The notes under the pieces were generated by a model. The model did not search any database, was not told the DNA's origin, and saw only the letters and a program-made list of their open reading frames with translations. A program made the position numbers and the translations under genes. A stretch of DNA of 20,141 nucleotides from Deltaproteobacteria bacterium. GTDB lineage: Bacteria; Desulfobacterota; Dissulfuribacteria; Dissulfuribacterales; QOAL01. The stretch is taken from contig JALWJV010000140.1 in NCBI GenBank assembly GCA_026996955.1, positions 1-20,141 of the forward strand, in the 5' to 3' direction. The number at the start of each line of letters is the position of its first letter. Within the stretch, counting starts at the first letter, position 1. Positions 15,786 to 20,141 of this stretch are shown here, piece by piece.

Positions 15786-16490
15786 TCAGGCAATCATGCC
15801 TGAGAGTATGAACTCATAGATGTAATAACTTCCAACAATCACAAACACGAAACCTGTAGCTCTCTTGGCAAAGCCTCCAAATCGCCTGCCAGCCTGGAAA
15901 AAACGCCCTGTTATATCCACTCCAAAGGCAAGGGCCACGGCAGCAGCCACAACGGGCGCGGCAGTTCCGGCCCCGTACATCAAGGGAAAAAGCACAGGGG
16001 ACTTCTGGGCCACGGCCAAGGGAATTAGGCTCCCGAAAAAGAGCGCTGCGGAAACCGGGCAGAATGAGAAGGCAAGCACCACGCCAAGAAGCAGCGAACC
16101 CGCAAAAGGCCCCATTGCCTTGAGCCTCTCAACAAGGCCGTTTCCCGCATCAACGCCTCTGAAATTAAGAGACAACACGTCCAGCATTACAAGACCTGCA
16201 CAGAGTAGCACGGGCCCAAGCATCATGTTCATGTTCTTCTGAAGGAACTGGGCCACCACAGGCACTGTAAGCAGCCCCTTTACCACCACGCCTGCCACCA
16301 TGGTATAGGCTATCATCCGCCCAAGGGTGTAATAAATACCCATGCGGGACGCCTTGCCTCCCTCAAGCCTGCCGGTTCCGCCGGTGATGTAACACATGGC
16401 AGCTATGTTTGACGCAAGGGGGCACGGACTTATTGACGTAAGAATACCCAGCCAGAGCGCACTTATGAGGGGAAGGGATTCGGGGTTCAT
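15786..16490 (-). CDS. ArsG/CcdA-like membrane protein
   Basis: This 234-aa protein with about six membrane segments belongs to the DsbD/CcdA-like superfamily, closest by eye to the ArsG family (described as an efflux permease for aromatic aminoarsenicals). The opening LISALWLGILTSISPCPLASNIAA has C23 before a Pro. The second half has LGVVLAFSFCPVSAALFFGSL with C144. This pair of Cys-Pro sites in helices 1 and 4 matches the positions of the CcdA/DsbD electron-carrying cysteines. Additional cysteines are C33 and C97. The start overlaps the arsF-like stop by ATGA, so the two are coupled. Transport or transmembrane electron transfer are both possible; the sequence does not decide. Confidence 0.82.
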   Translation of the reverse strand: MNPESLPLISALWLGILTSISPCPLASNIAAMCYITGGTGRLEGGKASRMGIYYTLGRMIAYTMVAGVVVKGLLTVPVVAQFLQKNMNMMLGPVLLCAGLVMLDVLSLNFRGVDAGNGLVERLKAMGPFAGSLLLGVVLAFSFCPVSAALFFGSLIPLAVAQKSPVLFPLMYGAGTAAPVVAAAVALAFGVDITGRFFQAGRRFGGFAKRATGFVFVIVGSYYIYEFILSGMIA

Positions 16491-16960
16491 TTGCTGCCCT
16501 TTTGGACATTCGCCTCTTTCAGAAAGGCGGCAACCTCTTTCTGTACGTATTTTTCAAATGCAGGCTCATCCCTCCAGAGGGTCCAGATGGCCTTTAGATT
16601 TTTATACGTTATAACCTTGTCACCCTGCATCTCCACAAGCACCAGGGATTTTGTGTAAAGACCAAAATCTTCTATGAAATGCCGGTTTTCAGGCTCATCA
16701 ACATTGACACTTTTGAATGCAAGCGTACCTGATTCAAGCTCTCTGGAAAATTTTTCATTAATTGCCTTGCGTGAGAGACGCTCAAGGGTGGTACAGGTAG
16801 TGCAACGGTAGTTGCCATGAAAGTAGTAGGCGATAACCGAGGAAGGGGCAGTGTTTGCAGCACTTGCAATTCGACCTGGCATCACAGTAGCAGCAAAACA
16901 TGCAAGCAGTACAAGTAAAAGCACGTTCAGACTGTTCATGGAATGTTTCAAATTATTCAT
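16487..16960 (-). CDS. ArsF-like periplasmic thioredoxin-fold protein (CTTC)
   Basis: This 157-aa exported protein resembles the ArsF family, annotated as a nitrophenyl-compound nitroreductase subunit in arsEFG organoarsenical resistance. A hydrophobic N-terminus (LNVLLLVLLACFAATVMPGR) is either a cleaved signal (after IASA) or a lipobox (LLAC with C21). The core is AYYFHGNYRCTTCTTLERLSRKAI with CXXC at C53/C56, then FKSVNVDEPENRHFIEDFGLYTKSLVLVE, a thioredoxin-like fold. It is the first gene of the minus-strand cluster and divergent from the PIN toxin, with AAAGGACAGG upstream of the ATG. Activity on a nitroaromatic is knowledge transferred from the family. General periplasmic thiol reduction is an equally fair reading. 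Confidence 0.8.
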   Translation of the reverse strand: MNNLKHSMNSLNVLLLVLLACFAATVMPGRIASAANTAPSSVIAYYFHGNYRCTTCTTLERLSRKAINEKFSRELESGTLAFKSVNVDEPENRHFIEDFGLYTKSLVLVEMQGDKVITYKNLKAIWTLWRDEPAFEKYVQKEVAAFLKEANVQKGSK

Positions 16961-16993
16961 TGTTTACCTGTCCTTTCAATCTGTTTCACATAA

Positions 16994-17036
16994 ATGTATA
17001 TTGACACCACATATCATATCACATACAATATTACAT
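16994..17036. promoter_or_regulatory. Imperfect inverted repeat in the arsF/PIN divergent region
   Basis: ATGTATATTG (16994-17003) and CAATATTACAT (17026-17036) are reverse complements apart from a one-base bulge. They flank the promoter core of the PIN-toxin gene and end at its start codon. This is a likely operator for the PIN/RHH pair, possibly also affecting arsF. Confidence 0.45.
17001..17029 (+). promoter_or_regulatory. Near-consensus sigma70 promoter of the PIN/RHH pair
   Basis: TTGACA (17001-17006) and TACAAT (17024-17029) are separated by 17 bp. The -10 ends only 5 bases before the ATG of the PIN gene, so the transcript would be leaderless or nearly so. Confidence 0.65.
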
Positions 17037-17469
17037 GATTGCTGGGACGTCCATTCAAATTGTTATTGATACAAATGTCTTTATCTCTGCCATTACCAAC
17101 AATACCGGGGCATCATTTTATCTCTTTTCTCTGGTGGGGAAAAAACATTTTGAAATAAATATTTCCGTCCCCCTGATACTGGAATATGAGTCCGTCGCCA
17201 CCAGGCGTTTGTCACAGACCAATCTTAACGAAAATGACTTGTCGCACATTCTTGATTACCTGTGTCTTGCAGCAAACAAACATGACATCGACTACCTGTG
17301 GCGTCCTTTCCTTAATGATCCAAAAGATGACTTTGTTTTGGAACTGGCAGTAAAATCAAACAGCCAGTTCATTATCACTTTCAACAAAAAAGATTTCATT
17401 GGTATCTCCAGGTTTGGCATACAAGCATTAACCCCGTGGGAATTTTTGAATATCAGAGGATTTATATGA
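17035..17469 (+). CDS. PIN-domain toxin of the COG1569 type
   Basis: This is a 144-aa putative RNase toxin. PIN motifs are IQIVIDTNVFISAI with D12, LILEYESVATRR with E50, NDPKDDFVLELAVKS with D98/D99, and the FIITFNKKDF strand typical of this PIN subfamily. The start at 17035 gives six extra residues before the conserved IVIDTN and lacks a Shine-Dalgarno. The promoter position suggests leaderless translation from this ATG. It is followed, with an ATGA overlap, by a ribbon-helix-helix antitoxin, so the order is toxin first, the reverse of the phd-vapC pair in this window. It appears intact. Confidence 0.85.
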   Translation: MIAGTSIQIVIDTNVFISAITNNTGASFYLFSLVGKKHFEINISVPLILEYESVATRRLSQTNLNENDLSHILDYLCLAANKHDIDYLWRPFLNDPKDDFVLELAVKSNSQFIITFNKKDFIGISRFGIQALTPWEFLNIRGFI

Positions 17470-17711
17470 GTACTGTCAGCTTAAGATTACCCAAATCCCT
17501 CCACAAGGAAGCAAAAGAAATTGCAAAGGAAGAAGGCATATCTGTTAACCAACTGATTGCTACCGCCCTGGCAGAAAAGATGGCTGCACTGAAAACCCAG
17601 GCATATCTCGAGCATCGAGCAACCCGCGGCAGCAGGGCCAAATTTGATGCAGCCATGGCAAAGGTTGGCAACAACCATCCCCTTGACCCTGAAGATATTG
17701 CAGTCAAGTAA
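17466..17711 (+). CDS. Ribbon-helix-helix antitoxin
   Basis: This is an 81-aa protein with an N-terminal RHH DNA-binding fold: STVSLRLPKSLHKEAKEIAK, then EEGISVNQLIATALAEKMA, as in HicB/Arc-type antitoxins. The C-terminal AKFDAAMAKVGNNHPLDPED would contact the toxin. The ATG at 17466 is chosen because it overlaps the toxin TGA and AGAGG lies about 6 bases upstream. Upstream in-frame codons would run back inside the toxin gene. It probably neutralises and co-represses the PIN toxin through the inverted repeat at 16994-17036. Confidence 0.86.
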   Translation: MSTVSLRLPKSLHKEAKEIAKEEGISVNQLIATALAEKMAALKTQAYLEHRATRGSRAKFDAAMAKVGNNHPLDPEDIAVK

Positions 17712-17791
17712 TTAAACTCCATTTCACGTCAGGATCATAATCCCAGGGAAGCGACCGCTTTGTCCACTACCCGGCGGACATCTGCCATGCA

Positions 17792-17950
17792 TCACCGGCC
17801 ACGGGGATTTGTCTCCCTGCAGCGGCATTTCCCCGCCTTCTTTTCATTTGCAATGCGTTCCATAATGGTGGAGCGGCCGTTATTTTCAAGTACATCATCA
17901 ACAATATCCTGCTCGGTATATGAAAAGCAGTAACAGATCATGTCAGACAT
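17792..17950 (-). CDS. 52-aa CxC...CxC protein (BFD/CopZ-N-like [2Fe-2S] candidate)
   Basis: This short gene has a strong GAGG ribosome-binding site 6-7 bases before its ATG. It begins 12 bases after the DUF1566 stop, so it is the last gene of that operon. The translation is MSDMICYCFSYTEQDIVDDV, LENNGRSTIMERIANEKKAG, KCRCRETNPRGR. It has exactly four cysteines in two CxC pairs (C6, C8 and C42, C44) around a helical NGRSTIMERI core. The pattern resembles BFD-like or CopZ N-terminal [2Fe-2S]/zinc domains, and small proteins of this shape occur in many anaerobes. A metal-binding or electron-shuttle role is inferred. The exact family is not certain. Confidence 0.75.
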   Translation of the reverse strand: MSDMICYCFSYTEQDIVDDVLENNGRSTIMERIANEKKAGKCRCRETNPRGR

Positions 17951-17962
17951 CAATGCACCTCA

Positions 17963-18427
17963 TTAATTATGCGACGCTTTTCTATCGTCGCGTACTGCCC
18001 TTACATATCCACCTGATGTATAGGAAGTGACTGGATCGTCCCTGCAGTAGCAGTCTATTTCCAGACGTATCGGGCGGGTTCCCTTTTCTGTTCCGGCAGT
18101 CCAGTAGGACGAGCCAAGACTTTTAAGGTCACAGTTTCCGTTTCTGTCAAAGAGGAAGACATGCAACAGTTCCCACCTTTCTTTCCAGGTGGGCAGCCGC
18201 CAGTCGGAATAACCGCCAAGCTTCAGGTGTTTAAGATAACTGTTCACCTCTTCAATAGATGATAATCTGTGGCTCCTTTTAACCTGCCACATGAGACCTG
18301 TTTTCGTATCCCTGTATATACCGTTACCAAGGTCCACAAGTTGCGGGGGAGCGGCCTGAGCCATTCCTGCACAAACCAACAGCAGGGCAACAATGAAAAA
18401 CTTCGTTATGGTTCCTGTCTGTTTCAT
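17963..18427 (-). CDS. Exported DUF1566 (Lcl C-terminal domain) protein
   Basis: This is a 154-aa secreted protein. The signal peptide is TKFFIVALLLVCAGMAQA, cut before APPQ. The DUF1566 signature follows: DTKTGLMWQ (41-48), GGYSDWRLPTWKERWELL (71-88), a YWTAGT strand (about 108-113) and the final GGYVRAVRD. DUF1566 domains are related in sequence layout to C-type-lectin-like/Lcl proteins. They are common in deltaproteobacterial secreted proteins, and the role is unknown. It has an AAAGGAG site before the ATG, and the gene follows the cytochrome by 35 bases and precedes the Cys-rich mini-protein. Confidence 0.85.
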   Translation of the reverse strand: MKQTGTITKFFIVALLLVCAGMAQAAPPQLVDLGNGIYRDTKTGLMWQVKRSHRLSSIEEVNSYLKHLKLGGYSDWRLPTWKERWELLHVFLFDRNGNCDLKSLGSSYWTAGTEKGTRPIRLEIDCYCRDDPVTSYTSGGYVRAVRDDRKASHN

Positions 18428-18462
18428 GACTTCTCCTTTACTGGTTTTTGATTAACAATTTT

Positions 18463-20141
18463 TCACTCTCCGGATCCCTTGCAGCAAGCCCCTGCTTTAT
18501 TCCTGCAGATTCGGAAAATACGGAACATTATGACACTGAACGCCATGGCGGAAAGTAAGAGAGCGCCAATGTCGTGCAGGGTGAATACGATCTGCCGCAG
18601 GTTGATTGAATCACTGAAGAGCAGTATCCCGCCGGTCAGGGCCATGAAGCAGATTCCGGCGCATCCCGCCCAGAAAATGCCTGTCTTCCTCACACTGTCA
18701 GCAAGACAGGCCCATGCAAGAGCCAGGACGAGTGCAATGGCAACTCCCCTGTGGAACAGGCCGAGCATGCCGACGGCATGAGAACTCAGGATATTTTCAC
18801 CTGTCAGAATAATCCCCGGCCCAAGCAGCGCGGTACAGAGAATGGCGATCATAAGACGCATGGCCGGGTCTGTTGTAAGCTGTGCGCCGCAGCCCGGCAC
18901 ACACTCCAGGCCTGCCGCAAGCAGTACCATTACAAGCACGGTAAAGACCACCAGAATGCCGTAAAAGAGCAGGGGCTCAAGAATTTCATGCCTTACTGCC
19001 CCCATGCTTACAGCCGCATCTGAAACGCCCAAAAGAGCGGCATTGGACTGCCATACAGGCCTGGCTACGCTGCCTTCAAAGGGCTTTAGCATCACCTTCC
19101 TGGTCCAGAGACGGGAGCCGGTGCTGTGGCAGTCAGTACATCCCCCGGCGCCAAGCGCGCTGTCTGCAGGCATTATATCGTGGCTCAGCTTGAAAACAGA
19201 CGAGTATGGAGTGTACTGCCAGGGTTCGGGCTGAAATTTAAGATCATACCACTGGTTTCCATCAACGGTGTACTCAGGGCCTGATACCAGCGCTACCTGG
19301 CGATCATCCAGGGGCTCGCCTGCCTTTTCAAGATATGCCGTTACAGCCCCGAGCAGGGCCCTTATTTCCTCGGGCCGGTTTGCCTCCGGCGCGCCGTCAT
19401 GGTTGTCATCCACCACTGCCGCAAGCGCGGGCCACTTACCCTGGGGGTCCTTCACGTGGGCAGCCCACATCTTGTAAAGGTCTTTCATATAGGGCTGACC
19501 AGTGATATTCCCCTCTTTATCCATGATTGCAATCCAGATACTGTCTATGCGGTTCATGGGGTAAATTTTGCCCTTGTACCATGCCCTCACAGGATCAAAG
19601 AGGAAAAGCGGCTGTTTTTCAACGGTGAATGTGCTTGCCTCGCCGTAAAGGTTCCAGGGATGCATATCAGGGCCATAGAATGTCCAGATGCGTTTCCCAG
19701 CCACGGAAATACGGGGCACGGAATTGAACATGGTGCTGTCCTGCATGAGGGCGGCCTTGACCTGTCTTTGCGGCACATGGCATGTAAGGCAGGCAATCTT
19801 CTCAAAATGGATAGGGGGAAGCCCGCGATGGGCTGCAACTTTTGTTCTGAGTTCGCCCCTCACATGACAGTCCTCGCAGGTCCGCATGGTGTCATCAAGG
19901 TCATCCCTCACGAGTCCGGTAGGATCATCACCCTTTCCAATCTGGTGCATCTCCCTTCCGCGGATACGGGGGTCTGACGCCTTGCGCCCTGTAACATGAC
20001 AGTCAACGCAGCGAAGGCCTGCCCTCAGATGAACATCGGTACGGTGGTTGTAGGATGCGCCCTTTTTCTTCCAGTCCGGCTCCCTGTGGCAGTTAAGACA
20101 GTTTTCAGCAGGGATTTCCCGAACCATGTGAAGCACTACCC
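18463..20141 (-). CDS. Multiheme cytochrome c with C-terminal membrane domain, 5' partial
   Basis: The frame is open to the window edge. The first in-frame start is a GTG at 20136 preceded by further sense codons, so the true N-terminus and signal peptide lie outside. Counting from that GTG, five CXXCH heme motifs are seen: CLNCH (13-17), CVDCH (43-47), CEDCH (87-91), CLTCH (116-120) and CTDCH (333-337). Additional hemes may be encoded upstream. After a heme-free stretch (about 125-330), the C-terminal 170 residues form about five membrane helices (389-410, 428-445, 458-475, 485-505, 515-540) with His in HAVGMLGLFHRG and FTLHDIG that could hold a b-type heme. This would be a quinol-linked or membrane-anchored periplasmic electron carrier in anaerobic respiration. 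The redox partner and substrate are unknown. Confidence 0.88.
   Translation of the reverse strand, partial: VVLHMVREIPAENCLNCHREPDWKKKGASYNHRTDVHLRAGLRCVDCHVTGRKASDPRIRGREMHQIGKGDDPTGLVRDDLDDTMRTCEDCHVRGELRTKVAAHRGLPPIHFEKIACLTCHVPQRQVKAALMQDSTMFNSVPRISVAGKRIWTFYGPDMHPWNLYGEASTFTVEKQPLFLFDPVRAWYKGKIYPMNRIDSIWIAIMDKEGNITGQPYMKDLYKMWAAHVKDPQGKWPALAAVVDDNHDGAPEANRPEEIRALLGAVTAYLEKAGEPLDDRQVALVSGPEYTVDGNQWYDLKFQPEPWQYTPYSSVFKLSHDIMPADSALGAGGCTDCHSTGSRLWTRKVMLKPFEGSVARPVWQSNAALLGVSDAAVSMGAVRHEILEPLLFYGILVVFTVLVMVLLAAGLECVPGCGAQLTTDPAMRLMIAILCTALLGPGIILTGENILSSHAVGMLGLFHRGVAIALVLALAWACLADSVRKTGIFWAGCAGICFMALTGGILLFSDSINLRQIVFTLHDIGALLLSAMAFSVIMFRIFRICRNKAGACCKGSGE

Overview
The window looks like chromosomal DNA of an anaerobic, multiheme-cytochrome-bearing Gram-negative bacterium, most plausibly a deltaproteobacterium (Desulfobacterota). 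This is inferred from three things: RecBCD rather than AddAB, a tripartite RND/TolC pump (so there is an outer membrane), and a five-CXXCH membrane-anchored cytochrome beside a DUF1566 protein and a small Cys-rich protein. No rRNA, tRNA or CRISPR array was seen.

Layout, left to right. (1) Positions 1-5455, + strand: recB (5' end cut off by the window edge) and recD, overlapping by 4 bases. recC is expected just upstream. (2) Positions 5492-7570: a scar-rich accessory strip. An XRE-type antitoxin (minus) follows the last 36 codons of a RelE-type toxin. The toxin was cut by an IS21-family element, of which one end (two 20-bp repeats) and the 3' tail of istB remain. Abutting this is an apparently intact phd-vapC pair with a near-consensus promoter and a palindromic operator, then an unrecognised small membrane protein in AT-rich DNA. 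(3) Positions 7571-16960, minus strand: nine kilobases of co-directional genes. In transcription order these are an ArsF-like periplasmic thioredoxin-fold protein, an ArsG/CcdA-like membrane protein, a 78-aa CPRC thioredoxin, an exported rhodanese, a TolC-type outer-membrane channel, an ArsB/NhaD/SLC13-type permease, a membrane-fusion protein and an RND pump. A dead antisense phd-vapC pair (one frameshift, one stop codon, truncated) sits between tolC and the permease. (4) Positions 17035-17711, + strand: a toxin-first PIN/RHH toxin-antitoxin pair, divergent from arsF, with a near-consensus promoter lying almost on its start codon. (5) Positions 17792-20141, minus strand: a multiheme cytochrome (5' end outside the window), a DUF1566 lipo/exported protein and a 52-aa CxC...CxC protein in one apparent operon.

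The main candidate for a coherent, poorly described system is region 3. A cytoplasmic mini-thioredoxin, a membrane protein carrying the CcdA-like pair of membrane cysteines and a periplasmic CXXC protein could form a reducing relay. That relay is encoded with a rhodanese, an anion-permease-like protein and all three parts of an envelope-spanning pump. ArsF/ArsG homology suggests aromatic (organo)arsenicals or another metalloid/chalcogen compound as substrate, but the substrate cannot be read from the sequence. Region-wide, at least four toxin-antitoxin loci in different stages of decay mark the boundaries between the blocks.
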